From NCBI RefSeq assembly GCF_007971525.1, contig NZ_CP042437.1, positions 6,200,001 through 6,264,000 of the forward strand: 64,000 nt of DNA, in the 5' to 3' direction. The number at the start of each line of letters is the position of its first letter. The first letter of the stretch is position 1. Positions 1 through 9,243 of this stretch are shown one piece after another. The position numbers were made by a program, and so were the translations under genes. The notes under the pieces are model-generated. The model was not told where the DNA came from. It saw nothing but the letters and a program-made list of their open reading frames with translations, and did no database searches. Source of the stretch: Mucilaginibacter ginsenosidivorax (GTDB lineage: Bacteria > Bacteroidota > Bacteroidia > Sphingobacteriales > Sphingobacteriaceae).

Positions 1-1
1 A

Positions 2-280
2 AGCGATAACCCCGACAATGGTAAAACTATCCCCCGTGTGGCCGATGTGGCCTTTATCAGGCCCAAAAACTTCCCGTTTTTTAAAACTATATGGTCGGCC
101 CTGCTTAACGGCCTTAAGGGTTGTGCCGGTGTAGGAAAGGCCGACGAAAAAGAAAAAAATCAGCCGCTTACCAAAAAAGAAATCAAGGAAAAGGCCGACG
201 CGTTAAAGAAAGCTAGCGAGTATAAACAAAAAGAGGATAAAAAGTTTAAGCAAAAGCTTAGCGAAAAACAGAAACCTTAA
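2..280 (+). CDS. C-terminal end of a protein cut by the window edge
   Basis: The reading frame is open from base 2 to a TAA at 278-280, so this is the last 92 codons of a longer gene whose start lies outside the window. The fragment has a short hydrophobic/aromatic stretch (around FPFFKTIWSALLNGLKGC) followed by a highly charged Lys/Glu-rich tail. That pattern resembles the end of AsmA/DUF748-like envelope proteins, but this is a weak resemblance only. A GTG at 38 could act as a start, but the open frame upstream of it argues for a truncated longer gene. Confidence 0.5.
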   Translation, partial: SDNPDNGKTIPRVADVAFIRPKNFPFFKTIWSALLNGLKGCAGVGKADEKEKNQPLTKKEIKEKADALKKASEYKQKEDKKFKQKLSEKQKP

Positions 281-555
281 CCACGTCGGTTATAAAATTG
301 AACAATATAGTCATCATCTTCAGTATCAAAACAGAATCAGATGGTAACTTAAGCTGTGCTATTACGTTAACAGCACTACATAGTTGTTTAAAAGGTTGTT
401 GTTTTTGGGCCTATCGCTTAACATTTTCAACCGTGCGTTAACGGCTTGTTTACTACTAACACCGTGGTAGCTTGGCCCTTAATGAAAGGTTAATGGATAA
501 TTAATATGAATAACTAAATACTTCAAATAGCTTTTTTTACGTTTAATCAATCAAT

Positions 556-3210
556 TTGCTACTTACTTTTTGTAACCCCGACATTAAAATAACTTTGCTG
601 ATACAGGGAAAATTCCGCTTTTATAAATTTTTTATCGCCAATAAATTAAGCGCAGCCTGCCTGGCTATTTTACTGTTATTTTCAATACATGCTGCCGCGC
701 AGCAAACAGATAGCCTTAAAACAAACAAAGCTGCGGTTACTACCGTAACTGGACATATAGTTGATGATGGCTCGGGCTTGCCGCTGGCTTATATCAGTAT
801 TACGTTTAATGGCAGTAATTTTGGCACTACTTCCGATAAAGATGGCAATTTCAGGTTAAGCGCCGGTGGTTTGTTTAGTCGTGTTACCTTTAGCTATGTA
901 GGGTACACATCGCTTACGCGTACTATAAAACCGGGGCAGGCCATCCAGTTGCAGGTGCGCATGCGCAGCAAGCAAACGCAGTTGAAAGAGGTGTCGGTTA
1001 CATCGGGCAAGAAAGCGCGGTACCGCAATAAAGGCAATCCTGCCGTCGAGCTTATTCAACAGGTAATTGATCATAAAGATGAAAACCGGATGGAGGCTGC
1101 CGACTACTATCAATATAACCAGTACGAGCGTATCGGCATGTCGTTGTTCCATTTGTCGCCCAAAATTGTTAATGGTAAGTTTTTTGGCAAATACAAGTTT
1201 ATGCTCGATAGTTCCCAGGTGATTGACGGGCGCAAAGAAACCTCCCTGCCCGTTTACTTTAGCGAAAAACTTTACCAGCATTATTATCGTAAAGAGCCTG
1301 CCAAATTCATCAGCATATTGCAGGCGCAAAAGGAAACCAACATTATTAAGTTTGTTGATACCGCCGGGCTTGATACCTATCTTAACCGTTTCTACGGGAA
1401 TGATATTGATATTTACGCCAACAATATTTTTATTGTAACCAACCAGTTTTTAAGCCCGATATCCAATCACTCGCCCGATTTTTATAAGTTTTTTATTACT
1501 GATACTATACAAACTGATAAAGGTAAACTGGTAGGCATCAGTTTTACGCCCCGCAACAAAGGCGACTTGCTTTTTGAAGGCCGCCTGCTGGTTTCACTGG
1601 ATGGCCATTATGCCGTACAATCATGCGAGCTGGATGTTAACAAGCAAATCAACATTAACTTTATGCGTAGCCTTAAGGTGAAACTTGATTTTAAGCAATT
1701 TCCTGGCGGGCGTTACTACCTGCAGAAAAGTGATGTTGCGGCTGACTTTGGAATTTTAAAAAACAAAGGTTTAGCTGTATACGGCCAGCGTACTGTTTTT
1801 TATGATAACTATAAACTAAACCAGCCCCAGCCTGCCGAATTTTATGAGGGTAAAAGCACCCAAACCATGGCCGATGCCAACAAACCCGATACCGCTTACT
1901 GGGCACAACATCGCAGCGATACCCTTAACAGCCAGCAAAAACAGCTTTATGCGCGCATAAACCGGCTGGAAAGCATGCCATCATATAAACGGTTCACCTG
2001 GATAGCGGCAACACTTACCGGCGGCTTTGCCACGGTGGGCCCCGTGCAGATAGGCCCAATCGGATCGATATTTGCGTATGATAACCAGGAGGGGGCGCGC
2101 TTCCAGTTAGGAGGGCGTACAACGCCTGCCCTGAGCAAAACTGTTTTTTTTGACGGCTATACCGCCTACGGCACCAAAGATAAAACAGCCAAGTATGAAT
2201 TGAACACCTATTTATCGCTCAACAAAACAGCGCCATACCGCTACGCCAACAACTACTTTAAAATAGGCTACCGGTACGATGTTGACCTGCCTGGGCAAAG
2301 TTTTGCGGTAAGTAACCAGCAAGCCGCGCTTACATCGTTCCATACCGGTACCACCAATTACTGGCTGTATAACCGCACATTTACACTGGCCTATGTAAGG
2401 GATTTTGATAATCATTTTTCATACAACCTGGCCCTGCGCAACTGGAACCAACGGCCCGCAGGCACCCTTCAGTTTCAATCAAATACCGATAATAGCCTTA
2501 TTCCCAGCCTTACCACTACCGAGGTTGCCCTGGGTATGCGCTACGCCCCGCATGAGCAGTTTATACAAGGCACCATATTCAGGCACACCATATACAGTAA
2601 ATACCCTATTTTTAACCTTCAAATCAATCATGGTTTTGCGGGCCTGTTAAACGGGGCTTATAGTTACAACAACATATCGGCCAATATTTTTAAGCGTTTT
2701 TACATGTCGCAATTGGGCTTTACCGATATAACGCTGTTGGGCAATCTTGTTACCGGCAAAGTTCCGTTCCCGCTGCTAAATATGCCGCCCGCCAACCAAT
2801 CATTAAAGTACGACCCGGACGGCTACAACAACATGAACTACCTTGAGTTTGTGAGCGATCACTCGGCGGGCATCAACATTACCCACAGCTTCAACGGCTT
2901 TATCCTCAATAAAATTCCGCTGATAGAGCACCTCAAATGGCGCGAGTTCCTGTCGTTTAAAGCCATATACGGCGGCTTACGTGCCGAAAATAACCCGCTG
3001 CTGTCGGCCAACCTGTATAACCTGCCCCCGGCGCTGGGCAATGCCAATGGCACCTACGCACTGGGCAGCACTCCCTACATTGAAGCAGGCGTTGGCATAG
3101 GCAATATATTTAAACTGCTGCGGGTTGATGTGATTAAACGCTTCAACTACCTCGATCATCCCGGGGTGAACCAATATGGTATTAAATTTAGTATTACGCC
3201 GGATTTGTAA
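556..3210 (+). CDS. DUF5686-type outer-membrane protein with carboxypeptidase-like regulatory domain
   Basis: The protein has a hydrophobic signal segment ending in AAAQQ, then a CarboxypepD_reg-like beta-sandwich (GHIVDDGSGLPLAYISITFNG, about residues 66-140). The long remainder is rich in aromatic alternating strands and ends in a typical outer-membrane C-terminus (YGIKFSITPDL). This is the layout of the DUF5686 family of Bacteroidota outer-membrane proteins, whose exact function is not established. There is no ATG before the signal peptide. The reading frame opens at a TTG (556), and the true start may be this or another non-ATG codon between 556 and about 620. It is a single gene followed by a toxin-antitoxin pair. 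Confidence 0.75.
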   Translation: MLLTFCNPDIKITLLIQGKFRFYKFFIANKLSAACLAILLLFSIHAAAQQTDSLKTNKAAVTTVTGHIVDDGSGLPLAYISITFNGSNFGTTSDKDGNFRLSAGGLFSRVTFSYVGYTSLTRTIKPGQAIQLQVRMRSKQTQLKEVSVTSGKKARYRNKGNPAVELIQQVIDHKDENRMEAADYYQYNQYERIGMSLFHLSPKIVNGKFFGKYKFMLDSSQVIDGRKETSLPVYFSEKLYQHYYRKEPAKFISILQAQKETNIIKFVDTAGLDTYLNRFYGNDIDIYANNIFIVTNQFLSPISNHSPDFYKFFITDTIQTDKGKLVGISFTPRNKGDLLFEGRLLVSLDGHYAVQSCELDVNKQININFMRSLKVKLDFKQFPGGRYYLQKSDVAADFGILKNKGLAVYGQRTVFYDNYKLNQPQPAEFYEGKSTQTMADANKPDTAYWAQHRSDTLNSQQKQLYARINRLESMPSYKRFTWIAATLTGGFATVGPVQIGPIGSIFAYDNQEGARFQLGGRTTPALSKTVFFDGYTAYGTKDKTAKYELNTYLSLNKTAPYRYANNYFKIGYRYDVDLPGQSFAVSNQQAALTSFHTGTTNYWLYNRTFTLAYVRDFDNHFSYNLALRNWNQRPAGTLQFQSNTDNSLIPSLTTTEVALGMRYAPHEQFIQGTIFRHTIYSKYPIFNLQINHGFAGLLNGAYSYNNISANIFKRFYMSQLGFTDITLLGNLVTGKVPFPLLNMPPANQSLKYDPDGYNNMNYLEFVSDHSAGINITHSFNGFILNKIPLIEHLKWREFLSFKAIYGGLRAENNPLLSANLYNLPPALGNANGTYALGSTPYIEAGVGIGNIFKLLRVDVIKRFNYLDHPGVNQYGIKFSITPDL

Positions 3211-3341
3211 GGGGCGATAGCCATCATACCTCCATTTAAAAAACTTTTGGACTTCCCGACTTTCGGACTTTTTCTATTTTTAAGTTTTATCCTTATTTTT
3301 GTTACTACGATTAAATGTGTTAGCGTATTAAAACTGTAATT

Positions 3342-3572
3342 ATGAGTTTACAATTTATTTCTGACAGTACCGGTGAAACAACCGGCGTGTTTATTCCTAT
3401 CAACGAATGGAATGAATTAAAAAGTAGATTTAAAGGGATTGAACAAGAAGAGTTTACAGTACCAGCATGGCACGTTGATTTGGTAAGGAACCGCGTTTAC
3501 GATTATAAAAATCAACCGGAACAAGCTATAGATTTTGATACAGCGATGGACGATATCGAAAAGGAGCTGTAA
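3342..3572 (+). CDS. antitoxin of a ParE-type toxin-antitoxin pair
   Basis: This 76-residue acidic protein starts at an ATG and ends in TAA at 3570-3572, directly abutting the ATG of the toxin gene at 3573. Small size, acidic C-terminus (DTAMDDIEKEL) and position just before a RelE/ParE-fold toxin identify it as the likely cognate antitoxin, which would bind and neutralise the toxin and usually also represses the pair. No clear DNA-binding fold is recognisable by eye. The family assignment rests mostly on the gene context. Confidence 0.7.
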   Translation: MSLQFISDSTGETTGVFIPINEWNELKSRFKGIEQEEFTVPAWHVDLVRNRVYDYKNQPEQAIDFDTAMDDIEKEL

Positions 3573-3872
3573 ATGTATAAGGTTGTTATGTTAATCTCTG
3601 CCAAACACGATATCAGGGAAGCCGCCCTATGGTATAATTTGCAGAAAAAAGAACTTGGTAAAAAGTTTGCGCTGAAAGTTCGCCAAAAGATAAACCTGAT
3701 CAGGAAAAATCCCTATTCGTATACAACTAGGTATGATGAAGTAAAGACCGCTGTTTTGGATGTTTTTCCTTTTATGATCCATTATAAAGTGGACGAGTTT
3801 GACAAACTTATAACCATTTATGCTGTTTTACATACAAGCCATAACCCCGATATGCCAAAACAAAGAGGTTGA
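3573..3872 (+). CDS. RelE/ParE-family toxin
   Basis: This 99-residue basic protein begins with the pattern typical of ParE-like toxins: MYKVVMLISAKHDIREAALWY, a central GKKFALKVRQKINLIRKNP helix, and a C-terminal FPFMIHYKVDE strand followed by ITIYAVLHTSHNPD. ParE relatives poison gyrase while RelE relatives cut mRNA on the ribosome. The VFPFMIHY strand and missing RelE catalytic set favour ParE-like, but the target cannot be settled from sequence. It is translated from an ATG touching the antitoxin stop codon, so the two are co-transcribed and probably translationally coupled. Confidence 0.8.
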   Translation: MYKVVMLISAKHDIREAALWYNLQKKELGKKFALKVRQKINLIRKNPYSYTTRYDEVKTAVLDVFPFMIHYKVDEFDKLITIYAVLHTSHNPDMPKQRG

Positions 3873-4263
3873 CCTTTTGTAAAAGGTGCTATAATCAAAA
3901 TTCCAAAAGTAGAGATGGGTTTTGTCACCATATCCCTATTTAAAGTCAGCCACCCACATCGAAACGCAGTACTTTTGCTAAAAATGGGGATATCGGCCTT
4001 ACGGATAACGTCTGTGCAGTATGAGCCCGGGCCGCTTCTATCAGCGGGAACGCCATTTTTTAATTCAAAAGTCAAAATGATTTGCGGGGTGTAAAAAAAC
4101 TATTTTGTTATCGCGGTCAGCCTCACTGCCGGCACACACGTATTGCCTGTACCTCGTGTTCCAAGCCTATTGATTGTCACTTCATACCCCCCCCCATTAA
4201 TTTTTAACAATTACTAAAAGAAATACTTTTCTATCAGTTCCTTTGTAAATAAACCAGCCACAA
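3873..4263. other. intergenic region with no recognisable gene
   Basis: About 390 bases between the toxin gene and the glycosyltransferase gene. I see no RNA gene, strong hairpin or mobile-element end here. The only long frame is antisense, overlaps the toxin gene, and has no protein-like features. The last 60 bases are AT-rich and probably hold the promoter of the downstream gene. Confidence 0.4.
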
Positions 4264-5541
4264 TTGAACATAGGAATTTTTACTTACGGAACACGGGGCG
4301 ATATACAACCCTATATTGCTTTGGCTTTAGGGCTTATCGACAAAAAACACCAGGTAATTATTGCAGCACCAGGAAATTTTAAGGAATTAGTGGAGGGCTA
4401 TGGCCTTACTTTTCATCCGCTGTATGGAAATGCCGAAGAAATGATGAATTCGGCGGAGGGCCAAAGCGTACTGAAAACAGAGAATACCATTAAGCTGATG
4501 AAGTACTTTTTTAAAGCGCTCCATGGAATAAGGGGGCCTTTACGCAAAAGCTGTATAGAAGGAGTTAACCAGGTAGATTTTATTATAGCCAATGCGGCAA
4601 CGTTACCCGTTACAAGCGCGATTGCAGAAAAGCAACATAAAAAAATTGCGTTAACCTATTTTATGCCACCGGTTGTACCTACAGCTGAATTTCCTTTAGG
4701 CGACTTTGATTTCCTGGATTTCCCATGGTATAATAAGCTGACCTATAAGCTGGCACACTTGTTTTTCTGGAAGTTTGTAAAGACAGAGACCAACGAATTC
4801 AGACAAGAATTAGGCCTGCCCATTTTAAAGGAAAACCTTATAGATTATATTGGCAAGCAAAAGCCGCTCGATTTATATTGCCTAAGCCCCAGCCTGATCC
4901 CGCAACCTAAAGATTGGGACGATAATCATAAAATAACCGGCTTTTTAACTGTTCCCGAAGAAAAAATACCAGGCCAGTTTAGGGACGAAACCCCGGCCAC
5001 ATTAAATGCCTGGTTACAGCAAGGTGATAAACCCATATACATGGGCTTTGGTAGTAATGGTGTTGGCAATACCGAAAAATTTATAGACATTTTAAACACC
5101 ATTTTAAATAAAACCAATGAGCGGGTTTTGTTTTGTACAGGCTGGTCGCTTTTTAAAAACTTGCCGTCGCATAAAAACCTGTTCGTAACAAAATATGTAA
5201 ACCACGGCGCTGTTTTACCAAAATGTAAGGCAGGGGTATTCCACGGTGGCGCAGGTACGTTGGCAGCTATGCTGCGAAACGATTTACCGGTAATAATTAT
5301 TTCGTTTTACACCGACCAGCCTACCTGGGGCAAAATAGCCGAACGGATGAAATTTGGGGTTCATATCCCTGTTAAAAAGCTCGACGCCAATAAGCTGATT
5401 TCTGCGCTATCAAAAATTCAAACAAGTGAAGTAAAAAACAATGCGACAGCTATTGGCAGGGAAATAAGGAATGAAAAGGGACTTGAAAACGCGGTGAATG
5501 AAATTGAAAAGTTTTTTAATGACGTAGATACAGGAAATTAA
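4264..5541 (+). CDS. GT1-family glycosyltransferase (UGT/MGT-like)
   Basis: The 425-residue protein begins with the nucleotide-diphosphate-sugar transferase signature MNIGIFTYGTRGDIQPYIAL, where the glycine-rich loop of the N-terminal Rossmann domain lies. Near residues 320-350 it carries the C-terminal donor-binding motif FHGGAGTLAAMLRNDLPVI followed by TDQPTWG. This matches the GT1 family (sterol/antibiotic/flavonoid glycosyltransferases, MurG-like GT-B fold), which moves a sugar from an NDP-sugar to a small acceptor. The start is a TTG at 4264. I chose it because the next residues align with the conserved beginning of the family. The acceptor cannot be predicted. Confidence 0.85.
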   Translation: MNIGIFTYGTRGDIQPYIALALGLIDKKHQVIIAAPGNFKELVEGYGLTFHPLYGNAEEMMNSAEGQSVLKTENTIKLMKYFFKALHGIRGPLRKSCIEGVNQVDFIIANAATLPVTSAIAEKQHKKIALTYFMPPVVPTAEFPLGDFDFLDFPWYNKLTYKLAHLFFWKFVKTETNEFRQELGLPILKENLIDYIGKQKPLDLYCLSPSLIPQPKDWDDNHKITGFLTVPEEKIPGQFRDETPATLNAWLQQGDKPIYMGFGSNGVGNTEKFIDILNTILNKTNERVLFCTGWSLFKNLPSHKNLFVTKYVNHGAVLPKCKAGVFHGGAGTLAAMLRNDLPVIIISFYTDQPTWGKIAERMKFGVHIPVKKLDANKLISALSKIQTSEVKNNATAIGREIRNEKGLENAVNEIEKFFNDVDTGN

Positions 5542-5617
5542 GCCAGTTATGTATAGTTTTATACAGGGCGGGCAGCCTCAGCGGGCTTTTTCAAAGGGGT
5601 ATTGAAGAGACGGAAAT

Positions 5618-5649
5618 AAAAAACCGCTTCATAATTGTTTATGAAGCGG
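5618..5649 (-). terminator. rho-independent terminator of the GH5 gene
   Basis: An 11-bp perfect stem (5624-5634 pairing with 5639-5649) is followed, on the minus strand, by a T-rich run (the A-run at 5617-5623 on the plus strand). It lies 50 bases after the stop codon of the minus-strand GH5 gene. Confidence 0.75.
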
Positions 5650-5698
5650 CCTAATTGATTGTATTGCTAACGATATTCTTAAATATATTAAAAAACGA

Positions 5699-6742
5699 TT
5701 AGTTTAGGCCCCAACCGTAACGAACACGAAAAACGCCGGAAGAGTTTACAGTGGTCAGCGTGATGTTGTTGCCGCTTCCACCTCTTTTTTGGATGCTGTA
5801 ACTATCGTTGTCTCTTAAACCGGGCCAGTAAACGCTGGCGATTCTGTTGTTCCGGAATACATTACTCGATCCTACGATGTAGGCAATCTCATTGTCGGAT
5901 TGCGAACCATTCTGATAATCTTTACCGCTGCTCATTGTTGCTCCAAATTCGGTAACTACCGTCCTCGAACCATAACTTCCGTATCTGTTTTGCCAGTCGG
6001 TTTGCCATGCTGCAGTTGAGTGGGTTGCCCAATAGGCATAATTGTGCAACGAAAGCAGGCAGCTGGTAAAGCGGCTGTCGGCACCAACCCCGGTTACGTT
6101 GTCTGAATAGCCTGTGCCGCTTAGCAACACCCTGCCTTTTGCTACGCTCGGATAATTAGCCAGCCACTGCGCATAAATTGCTGTTAAACTGGATAAGCTG
6201 TAGCCGTGGGGTTCATTAAACACCTCGAAATAAACGTTGCCATTGCTGCCATATTTATTAACTACGGTTTGCCACATGGACCAAAAATTGGTCATGTTAT
6301 CTATCAATCCGTCGTTGGCCGATGCGCTATCCCAGCAACATATAATTACTTTCATGCCTTTGTTAAGGGCGGCATCTATAGCACCGGTATAAGCGCTCCA
6401 CCACGATTGGGATACACTGGGGTAATTTATAGGTATCCTTATTGTATTGACACCTGGCATGTTGGTTTGAAAGCCCGATAATATCGAATTGGCTTTTGCA
6501 TTAACCGTGCTGTAATTGTCAGAAGAAGTTAAACCAGATGGAATAACCCAGCCATCAACAAAGTTATCGCGGCCATCGGCCCAGTTTACGCCGGCTATAG
6601 AAGCAGCCCCTACCGCCATTGTGGTTACCGAACTTGTTGGTTTGGCAGTTGCCAAAGGGTGAGTCGGAGTCAAGTCGGCTGTGTTTTTTGTACAACTACA
6701 AAAAATAGAAATGGAACATAAGAAAACTAAGGTTTTTTTCAT
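5699..6742 (-). CDS. GH5-family glycoside hydrolase, lipoprotein
   Basis: This is a secreted (beta/alpha)8 glycosidase. The chosen ATG (6742) gives MKKTLVFLCSISIFCSC, a lipoprotein signal with the Cys of the lipobox, so the enzyme should be lipid-anchored. Family 5 signatures are visible: the acid/base in VYFEVFNEPHG and the nucleophile in VVTEFGATMS, plus a conserved early RIPINYP strand. GH5 members hydrolyse beta-glucans or beta-mannans with retention. The substrate is not readable from sequence. A longer frame to 6847 exists but would put about 35 extra residues ahead of the signal peptide, so it is disfavoured. Confidence 0.85.
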   Translation of the reverse strand: MKKTLVFLCSISIFCSCTKNTADLTPTHPLATAKPTSSVTTMAVGAASIAGVNWADGRDNFVDGWVIPSGLTSSDNYSTVNAKANSILSGFQTNMPGVNTIRIPINYPSVSQSWWSAYTGAIDAALNKGMKVIICCWDSASANDGLIDNMTNFWSMWQTVVNKYGSNGNVYFEVFNEPHGYSLSSLTAIYAQWLANYPSVAKGRVLLSGTGYSDNVTGVGADSRFTSCLLSLHNYAYWATHSTAAWQTDWQNRYGSYGSRTVVTEFGATMSSGKDYQNGSQSDNEIAYIVGSSNVFRNNRIASVYWPGLRDNDSYSIQKRGGSGNNITLTTVNSSGVFRVRYGWGLN

Positions 6743-7078
6743 TTGGTTTTTTGGTTTTTGATTTATAATAAATTGGTTAGCAAGCATATTTTGCATATAC
6801 CCCGTATAGCCGTCAAAACATAGGCTACAGAATTGGTTAATACGCAATAGTTGATAATCAGGAGCTGGAAACGTTGGTCGGGTTATAATCTTAGGCTAAG
6901 TTAGATGGTAATGTGCAATGCGGTGATTGGCATAATCGCCATTGTGAGGGGGTAAACTCAGCATTTACGTGTTTTTTCTGTTCCTCAATTAATTTCATCT
7001 CTTCGGCTGCCTCAAGCTTCGGGCCTCAAACATCAGGATTTTTGATTTTCGAACTTAAAGAGATGAAGCTGTACTGAT

Positions 7079-7103
7079 GCTTGATAGTCGCTACTTGATA
7101 CTA
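7079..7103. repeat. dispersed intergenic repeat unit (CTTGATACT..CTACTTGATACT type)
   Basis: A 25-base unit of the form gcttgatagtcgctacttga + tacta. Related units occur at 42031-42054, 42172-42235 and 43737-43765. It covers the first possible ATG of the following sigma-factor gene, which argues that this ATG is not the real start. Confidence 0.55.
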
Positions 7104-7148
7104 AAAAATTATTGCAACCTTTATGCGATAGCCCGGTCTAATCAGCAA

Positions 7149-7763
7149 GTGAGTCACCAAAACGAATATCAGCACCCAGATCAGCAACTGGTTTCCCGAG
7201 TTTTGGGTGGCGACAGGTATGCTTTTGGTATAATTATTAAAAACACCGAGGGATTGGTGGCGCAGCTTATCTTTAAGATGATACCCGTACCAGCCGACAG
7301 GAAAGATATTGCGCAGGACGTTTACCTGAAGGCGTACAAAAACTTGCCTGGTTTTAAATTTCAATGCAAAATATCAACCTGGATAGCACAAATTACTTAC
7401 AATACCTGCCTGCATTACCTGGAGAAAAAGAAGGTGGTACTGATAGATGCGCAGGATGACGACGATGACGGGCAAGAGCAAACGCTTGAGCGGCTGCAGC
7501 AAAAAGATGTTGGACGATACGATAACGAGGTAGAGCGCCTGCTATCGGCAAAGGAGCTGTCGGTTATTTTAAATGCCGAAATGGATAAACTGTCACCGGT
7601 TTATAAAACATTGTTATCCCTGTATCACCAGGAAGAAATGAGTTATGCCGAAATAGGCCAGATCGCCAATCTGCCCGAAGGCACCATTAAAAATTACCTG
7701 TTCAGGGCCCGCAAGGCCTTAAAACAAAACCTGCTAACCAACTATAAACGCGAAGATTTATGA
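7149..7763 (+). CDS. ECF-type RNA polymerase sigma factor
   Basis: This sigma-70 family protein has region 2 (LVSRVLGGDRYAFGIIIK to DVYLKAYKNLPGFKFQCKISTWIAQITYN) binding the -10 element and core polymerase, and region 4 (LSPVYKTLLSLYHQEEMSYAEIGQIANLPEGTIKNYLFRARKALK) with the helix-turn-helix for the -35. I chose the GTG at 7149 because the frame upstream, back to an ATG at 7077, runs through a dispersed intergenic repeat and lacks protein character. The last 4 bases overlap the start of a zinc-finger anti-sigma gene, so the two form a regulatory pair. Confidence 0.85.
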   Translation: MSHQNEYQHPDQQLVSRVLGGDRYAFGIIIKNTEGLVAQLIFKMIPVPADRKDIAQDVYLKAYKNLPGFKFQCKISTWIAQITYNTCLHYLEKKKVVLIDAQDDDDDGQEQTLERLQQKDVGRYDNEVERLLSAKELSVILNAEMDKLSPVYKTLLSLYHQEEMSYAEIGQIANLPEGTIKNYLFRARKALKQNLLTNYKREDL

Positions 7764-8200
7764 GTAGTTACCATCCAACAGACAATGAATTACAGCAATA
7801 CGCCCTGGAAGGCATGGGTTTGGGCGAAGATGTATCCACCCACATACAAGGCTGTGCCGCCTGCAGCGCCAAACTGGCCAATTACCGGCTGCTTACACGG
7901 CAAATAAGTGCCCTGCAAAAGCCTGCGTTTGATTTTAACCTTGCCGACCTGGTGCTGCAGCAATTACCGGCCCCAAAGGCAGAATTTCCGTGGATAGCAG
8001 CATTGGGCGTAACCCTCACTATGATTTTCCTTATTGCAGTTGCCTTGCTGTTTGGCACTTACCTGCTGCAGCTATTTCAAAACCTGCCTGCGTTGTTTGG
8101 CACCATTTTAACAGCAAGCGCGATAGCAATATTTGCCGGCATGCTTAATACCATGATCAAAGAACACCACGACCAGATGAAAAAGCTGGATTTTAATTAA
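7760..8200 (+). CDS. membrane anti-sigma factor with zinc-finger-like N-terminus
   Basis: The gene overlaps the sigma gene by 4 bases (ATGA). The 146-residue product has an N-terminal sigma-binding segment with an H-x3-C-x2-C motif (THIQGCAACSA, around residues 27-37), as in zf-HC2/ZAS anti-sigma domains. Two hydrophobic segments follow, near residues 78-103 and 108-130. It would hold the sigma factor at the inner membrane and release it on an envelope signal. The signal is unknown, and no FecR domain is present, unlike the other two sigma systems in this window. Confidence 0.75.
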   Translation: MSSYHPTDNELQQYALEGMGLGEDVSTHIQGCAACSAKLANYRLLTRQISALQKPAFDFNLADLVLQQLPAPKAEFPWIAALGVTLTMIFLIAVALLFGTYLLQLFQNLPALFGTILTASAIAIFAGMLNTMIKEHHDQMKKLDFN

Positions 8201-8260
8201 CTGCAACATAAACACGGGCTGCCGGTCTCATCCGGTATAACAACAATAAAAAACAACAAC

Positions 8261-8689
8261 ATGAAAAAAATAGCCACTATCATATCCCTAATGCCGGCAG
8301 GTATTACTGCCAATGCGCAAACAGTATTTGATCCATTTACAAATGAGCAGGCCTTTTTTGAGATGATGCACAGCGTCGTAATCATTATCCTCGTTTTCCT
8401 GGCCTCATCATTTGTGCTCACACTCATCAAGCTTTTTTTAGACGACAGGTTAAAACGCCGTATTGTTGAAAAAGGCGTTGCCGAAGGTGTAATTGCCCAG
8501 TTACTGCCCGCAAACCAAAAAGGCAAAGAGAATTCGCTTAAATGGTTTGCCATATTAACGGCTATAGCCATCGGCCTTACCGTCATCAGCTTTTACATGC
8601 CATCGGGTTTGTATGCCGCCATTGTAATGATATTCAGTATAGCCCTTGGTTTCCTTGGATACTACTTCCTGTTAAAAAAGCTTAGGTAG
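8261..8689 (+). CDS. small inner-membrane protein, DUF6249-like
   Basis: A 142-residue protein with a probable signal or membrane segment at the N-terminus (MKKIATIISLMPAGITANAQ). A transmembrane helix follows around residues 38-60 (VVIIILVFLASSFVLTLIKLF), then a charged helix with ENSLKW, and two more membrane segments to the end. It sits 60 bases after the anti-sigma gene on the same strand and is probably in its operon. I compare it with DUF6249 membrane proteins often found with ECF sigma/anti-sigma pairs, but I cannot confirm that family. Function unknown. Confidence 0.65.
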   Translation: MKKIATIISLMPAGITANAQTVFDPFTNEQAFFEMMHSVVIIILVFLASSFVLTLIKLFLDDRLKRRIVEKGVAEGVIAQLLPANQKGKENSLKWFAILTAIAIGLTVISFYMPSGLYAAIVMIFSIALGFLGYYFLLKKLR

Positions 8690-8826
8690 GAGAGCGAGGA
8701 GAGTCAAGAGTTAAGAATCAAGACAGCTGCAAAATTTATAGCACGTTTAAACGTCCGCACCGCGGACATGGGCAAGCTATGCCCATTAATCAATAAATCC
8801 ATCAATCCTTTAAAAATCACCAACAC

Positions 8827-9207
8827 ATGAAATCGTTTTATTATCTACTCATAACCGGCATTATATCCATTACTATTTGCCTGTCCTTTACTATTGCCAA
8901 TAATGGCAACCGCACTCAGGTTAAAATAACCGAGACATTCAGCCTGTTTAAATTGGAAGCCTCCTACAGTCGCGATCAAACTAAAAAGGTAGAAGCTTTT
9001 ATCAACCAAACTTTAAAACCAGTAACCGTATTTAAAAACGCAGATGAATTAGATACCCGGGTAACGCTTGGCGATAGCAGCAATTTTTACATCAGGGCGT
9101 CTGCCGGTTGGCTATTGGTTAAGGTTGATAAAGACACCAATTCTGCAGTATCCCTGTTGCGCCTCAAAAACCTTTGCGGGCAATTAAGCAAAAATGTAAT
9201 TAAGTAA
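8827..9207 (+). CDS. small exported protein of unknown function
   Basis: A 126-residue protein starting with an N-terminal hydrophobic export segment (MKSFYYLLITGIISITICLSFTIA). The rest is a small soluble domain with alternating strands (QVKITETFSLFKLEASY and FYIRASAGWLLVKVD) and no motif I recognise. It lies between the small membrane protein and the receptor-like gene, on the same strand, 37 bases before the latter, and is probably co-transcribed. Confidence 0.6.
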   Translation: MKSFYYLLITGIISITICLSFTIANNGNRTQVKITETFSLFKLEASYSRDQTKKVEAFINQTLKPVTVFKNADELDTRVTLGDSSNFYIRASAGWLLVKVDKDTNSAVSLLRLKNLCGQLSKNVIK

Positions 9208-9243
9208 GCCTGCACAGGTACCAAACCCTTTAATCTTATTGAA

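Noticed and set aside
856..1329. A 157-codon antisense frame in the DUF5686 gene
   Set aside because: It is a shadow of the real plus-strand gene, which has clear domains.
3818..4075. Antisense frame after the toxin gene
   Set aside because: It overlaps the toxin gene end and has no recognisable domain.
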